Source: Candidatus Gallimonas caecicola
GTDB taxonomy: Bacteria > Bacillota > Clostridia > Christensenellales > Borkfalkiaceae
Reading direction: 5' to 3'
Length of the DNA: 6,732 bases
Assembly: GCA_904394195.1 (NCBI GenBank)
Contig: CAJFNH010000071.1
Coordinates: 1-6,732, forward strand
The notes under the pieces were generated by a model that searched no databases, had not been told where the DNA came from, and saw nothing but the letters and a program-made list of their open reading frames with translations. The translations under genes and the position numbers were made by a program. Shown here piece by piece: positions 1 to 5,377 of the stretch (the first letter of the stretch is position 1; every line of letters starts with the position of its first letter).

Positions 1-17
1 CCCCCATGGACAGATTT

Positions 18-46
18 ATTATAGAACGCCCGCCGCCGAATGTCAA
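18..46 (-). promoter_or_regulatory. Full-consensus sigma-70 type promoter pointing left out of the window
   Basis: On the minus strand, TTGACA (46 to 41) and TATAAT (23 to 18) are separated by exactly 17 bases, so both hexamers and the spacer are perfect consensus. Transcription should start near position 11 and run off the left edge. A minus-strand ATG lies at 7-5 and the last five bases are all G, so the product (a short-leader or leaderless CDS, or a stable RNA) cannot be decided here. Confidence 0.7.
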
Positions 47-105
47 GTCTTTTTCGCGATTTCCCTTTTTTTCGGGTAAAATATTTGCAAAACGGGCAAA
101 CGTTC

Positions 106-134
106 TTGCAAAATGTCGGATTTTGTCGTAAAAT
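106..134 (+). promoter_or_regulatory. Promoter of trmL and the LRR gene
   Basis: TTGCAA (106-111) and TAAAAT (129-134) are separated by 17 bases. Transcription would start near 141, giving a leader of only about 15 bases before the ATG at 156. A second TAAAAT at 77-82 has no good -35 partner. The spacer contains a 6-bp inverted repeat (CAAAAT 109-114, ATTTTG 120-125). Confidence 0.65.
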
Positions 135-155
135 AGGGAAAAACGGAGAAAAACG

Positions 156-650
156 ATGTTTCACGTTGTTCTTGTCGAGCCGGAGATCCCGCAGAACGCG
201 GGCAATATCGCGCGCACCTGCGCCGCCACGGGGTGCGTGCTGCATCTGGTGCGGCCGCTCGGGTTTGAGCTCTCGGACAAATACTTAAAGCGCGCCGGGC
301 TCGATTACTGGCATCTGGTCGACGTGCGCGTGCATGACGACCTTGCCGCCTTTCTTGCAAGGTATCCGCAGGCGCGTATGCACCTTTTTACGACCAAAGC
401 GCGCAGAACTTACACGCAGGCAGACTACCGTGCGGGGGATTTTCTCGTGTTCGGCAGGGAGACGCGCGGGCTGGAGGAGGAGTTTCTGCTCGCGCATGCC
501 GATGCCTGCGTGCGCATCCCTATGCGCGGCGAAGCGCGCTCTCTGAATCTTTCCAACAGCGTGGCGGTCGCCGTCTACGAGGGGCTTCGGCAGAACGACT
601 TTCCCGGACTGGAGCGCTCGGGCGAACTGCACCGCCTGCAATGGGAATGA
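156..650 (+). CDS. trmL: tRNA (cytidine/uridine-34 2'-O)-methyltransferase TrmL, SPOUT family
   Basis: This 164-residue protein should act in the cytoplasm as a dimer. It uses S-adenosylmethionine to methylate the ribose 2'-OH of the wobble base 34 in certain leucine tRNAs. Its length matches the family (E. coli TrmL is about 157 residues). The three SPOUT trefoil-knot motifs are visible: EPEIPQNAGNIARTCAATG near residues 8-26, LVFGRETRGL at 97-106, and IPMRGEARSLNLSNSVAVA at 121-139, the last carrying the SAM-loop Ser/Asn residues. The ATG at 156 is chosen because the family's first beta strand begins immediately after it and GGAG (145-148) lies seven bases upstream. The stop overlaps the start of the next gene by four bases, so the two are probably translated from one mRNA. 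A general SpoU-type 2'-O-methyltransferase is the only real alternative; the short length and motif spacing favour TrmL. Confidence 0.93.
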   Translation: MFHVVLVEPEIPQNAGNIARTCAATGCVLHLVRPLGFELSDKYLKRAGLDYWHLVDVRVHDDLAAFLARYPQARMHLFTTKARRTYTQADYRAGDFLVFGRETRGLEEEFLLAHADACVRIPMRGEARSLNLSNSVAVAVYEGLRQNDFPGLERSGELHRLQWE

Positions 651-1720
651 AGAGGGCGCTGCGCATCGTCGGGGCGGGGGTGTTTGCCCTCGCTTGGGCG
701 GCGGCGCTCCTCTTTCCCCTGCCCGCCGCCGCGCCCGCCGCGCAGGAGCGCTATTCCTGCGCGTGGGAGGGGGAGAGCACGCAGGAGAGCTACGCCTCGG
801 CATACGCAGCGCTTGCGGGCGCGGGCGAGGAGGGCGTGCTGCTTGTCCGCGGCAGCGAGCGGGGCGTCATCGCGCCCACGCAGGCGTATGAAGAACTGTA
901 TTCCACGCTCACGCAGGGCAGTTTTGCGCCCCTTCTGGCGGCGACGGCGCAGGGGCTCACGCGCATCGAGCGCGCCGCCGTCTGGCGCACCTTTTCGCCC
1001 CGGCTCTGGTATGCAGACGAATGGTTTGCATGGACGGGGGAAGGGGTCGCGCGCACGCAGCCGGGCGCGCGTTTTGACGGGAGCACGCTCGTGCTCTTTT
1101 CCGATCCGCCGCCCGCTGTGCAGCTTGCGCAGCTGGGCACGCGCACCCTCATCTTCCGCGACGCGGGCACGGTGACGGCGCGCGACCTTGTGGGAACACG
1201 CATCGAACGTGTCTCCATTCCCGCGCCCTACGCCTTTTCGAAGGGGGTCGTCACGCTGGACACGGCGGGCGGCAGGCGCATTGTGTGCGGCGTTCCCGCC
1301 GCGCGCACGCTCGTGCTTCCGGACGCCGACTTTGCGGACGAGGGCGCGCTTTTGGCGTGCGAGGAGCTGGAAGAGCTCACGCTCCCCTTTGCCGGCAGCG
1401 CAAAGAGCGGCGAAGGCACGCAGTTTCGCGGGGAGTTCGCCCACCTGTTCTGCGATGACGGGCGCTACCGCGTTCCGCCTTCGCTCAAAAAGGTGACGGT
1501 CACGGGCGGCGTACTGACGGCGTTCGCCTTCTATGCCTGCGGCGGGCTGGAGGAGATCGTCGCCTGCGGGGTGGCGGAAGAGGACGTCTCTTCACAGGCG
1601 TTTCTGGGAGCGGACGGGCTGCGCGTTCTGCACTCGCCGCGGCGGGATGTCCGTCTTGCGGGCGCCTTTTCGCAGACCGCGCTCCCCTGCGGATGTACGT
1701 TGTTCGTCCGCAGCGATTGA
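647..1720 (+). CDS. Secreted or membrane-anchored BspA-type leucine-rich-repeat-like protein
   Basis: The protein has 357 residues from the ATG at 647, which overlaps the trmL stop as ATGA and suggests translational coupling. An ATG two codons upstream (641) is also possible, and neither has a clear ribosome site. Residues 2-6 are basic and are followed by a hydrophobic stretch (about 7-32, ending PAAAPAAQ), so the protein is exported or tethered by a signal anchor. Residues about 33-215 are Ala-rich and I do not recognise them. Residues about 219-345 resemble the BspA/LRR_5 fold: LEELTLPFAG (241-250), a 25-30 residue insert, then VPPSLKKVTVTGG (276-288), AFAFYACGGLEEIV (292-305) and AFLGADGLRVL (318-328). 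Surface proteins of gut Firmicutes often carry LTLPFVG...VPSSLKTV.ITGG...AF..C..L modules of this kind in tandem; here there is one divergent copy. Its role is unknown; ligand binding or adhesion is only inference. There is no C-terminal sorting signal. Confidence 0.8.
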   Translation: MKRALRIVGAGVFALAWAAALLFPLPAAAPAAQERYSCAWEGESTQESYASAYAALAGAGEEGVLLVRGSERGVIAPTQAYEELYSTLTQGSFAPLLAATAQGLTRIERAAVWRTFSPRLWYADEWFAWTGEGVARTQPGARFDGSTLVLFSDPPPAVQLAQLGTRTLIFRDAGTVTARDLVGTRIERVSIPAPYAFSKGVVTLDTAGGRRIVCGVPAARTLVLPDADFADEGALLACEELEELTLPFAGSAKSGEGTQFRGEFAHLFCDDGRYRVPPSLKKVTVTGGVLTAFAFYACGGLEEIVACGVAEEDVSSQAFLGADGLRVLHSPRRDVRLAGAFSQTALPCGCTLFVRSD

Positions 1721-1743
1721 AGGACAGGCTTTTCGGGTATAAT
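1717..1743 (+). promoter_or_regulatory. Candidate promoter of the cardiolipin synthase gene
   Basis: A perfect -10 TATAAT lies at 1738-1743. The best -35 candidate is TTGAAG (1717-1722), which overlaps the stop codon of the LRR gene with a short 15-base spacer, so the -35 assignment is weak. Transcription would start near 1750, giving a leader of about 27 bases. Readthrough from trmL is also likely, since no terminator is visible in the 56-base gap. Confidence 0.45.
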
Positions 1744-1762
1744 CACATTGTCATAAGATTAT

Positions 1763-1769
1763 AAGGAGG
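1763..1769 (+). promoter_or_regulatory. Strong ribosome binding site fixing a GTG start
   Basis: AAGGAGG lies seven bases upstream of the GTG at 1777. This decides the non-ATG start of the cardiolipin synthase gene. Confidence 0.85.
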
Positions 1770-1776
1770 CGCGCCG

Positions 1777-3351
1777 GTGCTCAAAAAACTGTTCAGTCGC
1801 TTTGCGTTTGTTGCGCTGGCGATTATCCTCATCTTCACGCTCGACGTGCTTGTGATCGTCGGGCTGTTCTGGCTGCTCTCCGCGTGGTTGAGCGAGCTCT
1901 ATCCCGCCGCCGCGCCCTGGATCACGTTCGGCATGACGGCGCTGGGCTGGGTCGTTACCTTCCTCACCGTTCTGCATGCAGCCAACCGCGACATGGTGCC
2001 GGAGACCAAGATCCCCTGGATCCTGTGCATCGTCTTTTTCAATGTGTTCGGCGTCGCCATCTACGCCACGTTCTCCTCTCACCGCCCCAACAAGCGCATG
2101 CAGAAGAAGGCGCTCGTCTTGAGCGGGCGGGCGGCGGTCTATGAGTGCTCCGGCGCGGACATGGGGGACTTTCAGGCGCAGACGCGCCGTTTTTCCGACG
2201 TGGGCGAGGCGCTGCTCGCCGTCAATCCGTCCGCGCGTATCTATGACGGAACAAAGACGGAGTACTTCCCCGTGGGTGAGGACTTCCGCGACGCGCTGCT
2301 CGCCGACCTGGAGCGGGCGGAAAAGTACATCTTCATGGAATACTTCATCATCAAAAAGGGAGAATTCTGGAACGCCGTTCTCGACGTGCTCGCGCGCAAG
2401 GCGCGTCAGGGCGTGGAGGTGCGCTTCATGTACGACGATATCGGCTGCATGGGCAGAGTGCACCTTGCCTATCACAGAAAGATCCAGAAGATGGGCATCA
2501 AGTGCGTCAAGTTCAATCCCTTCGTGCCTGTCGTCACCAACGTGCACAACAACCGCGACCACCGCAAGATCGCCGTCATCGACGGAAAGGTGGGCTACAC
2601 GGGCGGCATCAACCTCGCCGACGAATATGTGAACATGGGCTCCGCCTTCGGGCACTGGAAGGATACTGCCGTCCGCCTGGAAGGGGAGGGCGTCAAGGGG
2701 CTTTTGCTCATGTTCCTCAAACTGTGGAATCTTGCGACCAGGGGCGACGGAGAGGATTTCGCGCCCTATATCCCTGCAACGTATGAGCGTTTCGAGGGCG
2801 AAGGCTTCGTGCAGCCCTACGGCGGCGGGCCGCGGCCCGTCTATCCGCGCAGCGTGTGCGAGGACGTGTATATCAATATCATCAACACCGCCCGCAGCTA
2901 TGTGTGGATCATGACGCCCTATCTTATCATCGACTACCGTATGCGCGAGGCGCTCATCCTTGCGGCGGAGCGCGGCGTGGACGTGCGCATCATCGTGCCG
3001 CACATTCCCGACAAAAAAATCGCCTTTGCGCTCACCCGTTCCAACTATGCCGCCCTCATGCGCGGCGGCGTGAAGATCTATGAATACACGCCCGGTTTTG
3101 TGCATGCAAAGGGCTTTCTTGCCGACGACAAGACGGCCGTTGTGGGTACCGTCAACCTCGACTACCGCTCCTTCATTCATCATTACGAGAACGCCGTGCT
3201 CATGTACAAAACAAAGGCGCTCGTTGCCATGAAGGAGGATTTTGAGCACACTTTTTCCGTCTCCTGCCGCCAGACGCCCGAGGACGCCAAAAAGAACGTG
3301 GTCTGGCGCTGGGTGTGCGAGATCGCCAAACTGTTCGCGCCTCTCTTTTAG
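1777..3351 (+). CDS. cls: Cardiolipin synthase, phospholipase D superfamily
   Basis: This 524-residue integral membrane enzyme is expected to join two phosphatidylglycerol molecules into cardiolipin, releasing glycerol. Three hydrophobic segments (about residues 10-36, 47-67 and 80-99) anchor the N-terminus; the third (KIPWILCIVFFNVFGVAIY) is the PLDc_N-type segment. Two complete HKD catalytic motifs follow: H262-R-K264...D269, followed by a GGINLADEY stretch, and H443-A-K445...D450, followed by GTVNLDYRSF. Spacing between the two motifs and overall length are close to the usual 480-510 residues, with one extra N-terminal hydrophobic segment. The start is a GTG chosen for its strong AAGGAGG site; it gives a basic N-terminus before the first membrane helix. 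The gene has its own -10 box and ends in a terminator shared with the convergent PHP gene. Another transphosphatidylase of the same family is possible, but the PLDc_N-plus-two-HKD architecture is typical of bacterial Cls. Confidence 0.94.
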   Translation: MLKKLFSRFAFVALAIILIFTLDVLVIVGLFWLLSAWLSELYPAAAPWITFGMTALGWVVTFLTVLHAANRDMVPETKIPWILCIVFFNVFGVAIYATFSSHRPNKRMQKKALVLSGRAAVYECSGADMGDFQAQTRRFSDVGEALLAVNPSARIYDGTKTEYFPVGEDFRDALLADLERAEKYIFMEYFIIKKGEFWNAVLDVLARKARQGVEVRFMYDDIGCMGRVHLAYHRKIQKMGIKCVKFNPFVPVVTNVHNNRDHRKIAVIDGKVGYTGGINLADEYVNMGSAFGHWKDTAVRLEGEGVKGLLLMFLKLWNLATRGDGEDFAPYIPATYERFEGEGFVQPYGGGPRPVYPRSVCEDVYINIINTARSYVWIMTPYLIIDYRMREALILAAERGVDVRIIVPHIPDKKIAFALTRSNYAALMRGGVKIYEYTPGFVHAKGFLADDKTAVVGTVNLDYRSFIHHYENAVLMYKTKALVAMKEDFEHTFSVSCRQTPEDAKKNVVWRWVCEIAKLFAPLF

Positions 3352-3374
3352 CGGGTGCGTATCATACAAAAATG

Positions 3375-3402
3375 AAAAACGCGCGGATGTCCGCGCGTTT
3401 TT
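3375..3402. terminator. Bidirectional intrinsic terminator between cls and the PHP gene
   Basis: The GC stem (CGCGCGG 3380-3386 pairing with CCGCGCG 3391-3397, extended by A3387-T3390) closes a tiny loop. It is flanked by A5 on the left and T6 on the right, which pair further and serve as the U-tract in either direction. It lies in the 84-base gap between two convergent stop codons (3351 and 3436), as expected for a terminator that serves both genes. Confidence 0.9.
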
Positions 3403-3435
3403 TGGATAAAATTTTTTTGAAAAATGCCTGCCGCG

Positions 3436-4260
3436 TCAGTCGATGGGCACAAGGATATGCCTGCCGCGATCGGGCACGGTGACGCCCGCAAAGCCGATCT
3501 CTTTGAGCGTGTTCGCAATGAGCGTCCGTCCGCGCAGGATATCGCCCGCTTCATGCGCGTCCGAGGCGAAGGAGACCTCTCGTCCGCCCAGCGCAAAGTA
3601 TCGTTCGAGGATGTCCCGCCCGGGCAGAAAGTCGCCCGCGCCGCGCGCCGAGGAGTTGACCTCGAGAATTTTATTTCGCGCGACGATGCCGGAAAGGATG
3701 GCGTCGAACAGGTCGGGAAAATCGCGGTAGCGCAACAGATTGTCTGCGTAAGGGGCGCAGCGCGAGACATAGCCGATATGCGCCACGATATCGTAGCGAT
3801 AGGGCGCGTCCAGACTCTCGAGGACTTTTTCAAGATAGTCGCGGTATGCCTTCCCGCGCGTCTTTCCCGCAAAGTACTCGCCGTACCACGCGTCCTTGCC
3901 GTTGACCGAGTGTACGCTGTTCACCACAAAATCGGGCCGGAAGCGCGCGATCGTCTGCGCATAGAGCGCATGGGCGCGCGGATTGCCCGTGTAGCCGAAT
4001 TCTCCGCCCACGAGCACGCGCATGCTGCCCGCATACGCCTTCTGCAGACGGCGCGCCTCCGAAAAGTACGCATCGGCGTCGATCATGGGCACCGCTTTCC
4101 CCTCTGCAAGCACGCCGTCCGCAAGATAGTCGTAATCGAAGTGTTCGGAAACGCCGTACCAGGCAACGCCCAGTTCCGCCGCGCGGGTGATCATGCCGGA
4201 AAGCGGGCTGCGCCCGTCGGCGGAAAAAGTGCTGTGGGTGTGAACGTCGGTGAGCTGCAT
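3436..4260 (-). CDS. PHP-domain phosphoesterase, histidinol-phosphatase (HisJ/HisK) family
   Basis: This 274-residue cytosolic metal-dependent phosphoesterase belongs to the PHP superfamily and is closest in layout to the monofunctional histidinol-phosphatases that make L-histidinol in histidine synthesis (B. subtilis HisJ is about 268 residues). The metal-binding set is complete: D5-V-H7-T-H9, S-E39-H40, E87 in GGEFG, H117 in NSVHS, H161 in AHIGY, and D234-A-H236 near the C-terminus; EVNSSA (200-205) is also typical. The start is fixed because the first metal motif begins at residue 5. No other histidine gene is present, so the substrate is unproven and another phosphorylated metabolite is possible. 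The gene lies 39 bases downstream of the NlpC/P60 gene on the same strand. It has its own promoter set so close to the ATG that the mRNA looks leaderless, and no ribosome site is visible upstream. Confidence 0.9.
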   Translation of the reverse strand: MQLTDVHTHSTFSADGRSPLSGMITRAAELGVAWYGVSEHFDYDYLADGVLAEGKAVPMIDADAYFSEARRLQKAYAGSMRVLVGGEFGYTGNPRAHALYAQTIARFRPDFVVNSVHSVNGKDAWYGEYFAGKTRGKAYRDYLEKVLESLDAPYRYDIVAHIGYVSRCAPYADNLLRYRDFPDLFDAILSGIVARNKILEVNSSARGAGDFLPGRDILERYFALGGREVSFASDAHEAGDILRGRTLIANTLKEIGFAGVTVPDRGRHILVPID

Positions 4261-4266
4261 GCGCCC

Positions 4267-4295
4267 ATTATAGCACTGCGCAGGGCATTTTGCAA
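4267..4295 (-). promoter_or_regulatory. Promoter of the PHP gene, predicted to give a leaderless mRNA
   Basis: On the minus strand, TTGCAA (4295 to 4290) and TATAAT (4272 to 4267) are separated by 17 bases. Only six bases (GGGCGC) lie between the -10 box and the ATG at 4260, so initiation at the usual distance would fall on or next to the A of the start codon. The spacer contains the 8-bp palindrome CTGCGCAG (4276-4283). Confidence 0.75.
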
Positions 4296-4307
4296 GCGTT
4301 TACAAAA
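4288..4307. promoter_or_regulatory. LacI/CcpA-type operator-like palindrome over the -35 box of the PHP promoter
   Basis: The core TGCAAGCGTTTACA (4291-4304) fits the degenerate catabolite-response consensus TGNAANCGNWNNCA at every fixed position. Around a central CG, eight of ten base pairs of the 20-bp element are symmetric. It covers the -35 hexamer and the last codons of the upstream gene, a position suited to repression. The consensus is loose, so this is only a candidate site. Confidence 0.4.
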
Positions 4308-5211
4308 AGCGGCGGGCGGTAACGAAGTATCTCTGCCGCGTTGCGGACATCTGTTCGATGACGGCATAGTCGCTCGCCGTGTGCAGGATATAGTTTTCGC
4401 CCAGATAGAGAGCAACATGCCCGATGCGCTCCACGCCCGTCTTGTTGTAGCGCTGTGCGTTGGTGTAGAACAGCAGGTCGCCCCGTTCAATGTCGCGCCA
4501 TTCCACGGGCACGCCCTGTTTGACCTGCGTGCGCGTCGTCACGTCCAGCAGAATGCCGGCGCCCTGATAGAAGATATACTGCATGAGTGAGGAGCAGTCA
4601 AAGGCGTTCGTGGAAAATCCCTTCAGAAAATTGCCCTTCCCGTCGTGCAGACGGGTGGCGCCGTAGACGTAGGGGACGCCCAGAAGTTCGAGTCCCTCGG
4701 CGATGACGCGCTCGATGCTTTCGTTCGCCTTGTCCAGAAAAGCGACGCTGGTATAGGCGCTGTCGGCGCTCACATAGGCGGTTTTCCCGCGGTATCTCGT
4801 TTCGTACCATCCGCCTTCGCGGCGTACAAAGTGCAGCATGTCGCCCGCGTTGATCTGGCCGAGCGCGGCATATCCCGTTCCGGCGCCGGCGCGCACGTTC
4901 AGACTGTTGGCGGAGGAGAGGATATACTGCGCCTGCACGCTGACGACGGGCGCGTCTTCGGGCGTCTCCTCGGGAGCAGCTTCGGGGAGTTCTTCTTCCG
5001 GCGCTTCCTCCGGTGTTTCGTCTTCATCGGGGTTGTCGGTCGAGCCGTCCTCATCGGGCGGCAGGACGGGCAGCAGTTCTTCGGGCAGCTCGTCGGGAAG
5101 GACGGGCGCCTCTACGGCGGGCTCGTCCGCCGGCGCGCTGCAGGCGGCGGCAAGGGGGGCTGCCGTCAGAAGGACGGCAAGCGAAAGGGCAGTCAAACGA
5201 TGCCTGTTCAT
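4300..5211 (-). CDS. Lipoprotein peptidoglycan hydrolase with SH3b and NlpC/P60 domains
   Basis: This 303-residue cell-envelope protein is probably a D,L-endopeptidase that cuts peptidoglycan stem peptides. Residues 1-23 form a signal peptide ending in a lipobox-like LAAAC with C24 as the lipidation site. Residues about 25-95 form a Pro-rich, very acidic linker (about 25 Asp/Glu and no Lys/Arg) that probably reaches into the wall. A bacterial SH3 domain follows (about 97-155, with SLNVRAGAGTGY at 103-114 and GGWYETRYRGKTAYVS at 133-148). The C-terminal NlpC/P60 domain (about 165-303) has the catalytic C206 in FDCSSLMQYIF, H265 in GHVALYLG and a likely third residue H277 in ILHTAS. The start at 5211 is chosen over an ORF extension to 5343 because it gives the signal peptide and has AAGGAAGG seven bases upstream. 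About 16 residues, more than in typical members, lie between YVYGAT (181-186) and the catalytic segment. Confidence 0.92.
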   Translation of the reverse strand: MNRHRLTALSLAVLLTAAPLAAACSAPADEPAVEAPVLPDELPEELLPVLPPDEDGSTDNPDEDETPEEAPEEELPEAAPEETPEDAPVVSVQAQYILSSANSLNVRAGAGTGYAALGQINAGDMLHFVRREGGWYETRYRGKTAYVSADSAYTSVAFLDKANESIERVIAEGLELLGVPYVYGATRLHDGKGNFLKGFSTNAFDCSSLMQYIFYQGAGILLDVTTRTQVKQGVPVEWRDIERGDLLFYTNAQRYNKTGVERIGHVALYLGENYILHTASDYAVIEQMSATRQRYFVTARRFL

Positions 5212-5246
5212 AAAAATACCTTCCTTTTGTTTTTGTTTGCAGCCGC

Positions 5247-5276
5247 ATTGTAACAAAAATAAGAGTACGTTTGCAA
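5247..5276 (-). promoter_or_regulatory. Promoter of the NlpC/P60 lipoprotein gene
   Basis: On the minus strand, TTGCAA (5276 to 5271) and TACAAT (5252 to 5247) are separated by 18 bases. Transcription would start near 5240, leaving a leader of about 29 bases that contains the ribosome site AAGGAAGG. It is divergent from the hydrolase promoter. Confidence 0.6.
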
Positions 5277-5327
5277 CAAAATCATACAGGTAGGTTGCTG
5301 GAAGGGGTGGCATAGAAAGGAAGGGGA

Positions 5328-5356
5328 TTGACGGCGCGCGCAAAGTGTGGTAAAAT
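5328..5356 (+). promoter_or_regulatory. Promoter of the alpha/beta hydrolase gene
   Basis: TTGACG (5328-5333) and TAAAAT (5351-5356) are separated by 17 bases. The expected start point is near 5363, inside or just before the ribosome site AAAGGAGG (5362-5369), so the leader would be only about 15 bases. The -10 region shares the 11-mer GTAAAATAGGG with the trmL promoter. Confidence 0.7.
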
Positions 5357-5377
5357 AGGGCAAAGGAGGAGTGCAGT

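Noticed and set aside
1..7. Possible tmRNA or tRNA 5' end at the left edge
   Set aside because: Only a handful of bases downstream of the promoter are visible, so no RNA gene can be supported.
575..1444. Minus-strand open frame of 289 codons opposite the LRR gene
   Set aside because: The product is low-complexity and Arg/Ala-rich, with no ribosome site. The opposite strand has a signal peptide and a recognisable C-terminal module.
1768..1775. Perfect 8-bp palindrome GGCGCGCC between the ribosome site and start of cls
   Set aside because: Such palindromes are expected by chance in GC-rich DNA, and nothing else nearby repeats it.
1759..3369. Long minus-strand open frame spanning the whole cls gene (536 codons)
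   Set aside because: It is antisense to a gene with complete catalytic motifs, and its translation is His/Arg/Asp-rich with no recognisable domain. Long antisense frames are expected in GC-rich codon usage.
3424..4590. Plus-strand open frame of 388 codons across the PHP and NlpC/P60 genes
   Set aside because: It runs antisense through two genes with full active-site motifs and through the promoter between them. The product is Arg/Ala/Val-rich with no domain.
5262..5275. Second cre-like match (minus strand TGCAAACGTACTCT) at the NlpC/P60 promoter
   Set aside because: It misses one fixed position of the loose consensus and has no dyad symmetry, so it is likely a chance match.
5212..5343. N-terminal extension of the NlpC/P60 protein by 44 codons
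   Set aside because: It would bury the signal peptide and lipobox, and would translate through the gene's own promoter and ribosome site. The start at 5211 is clearly better.
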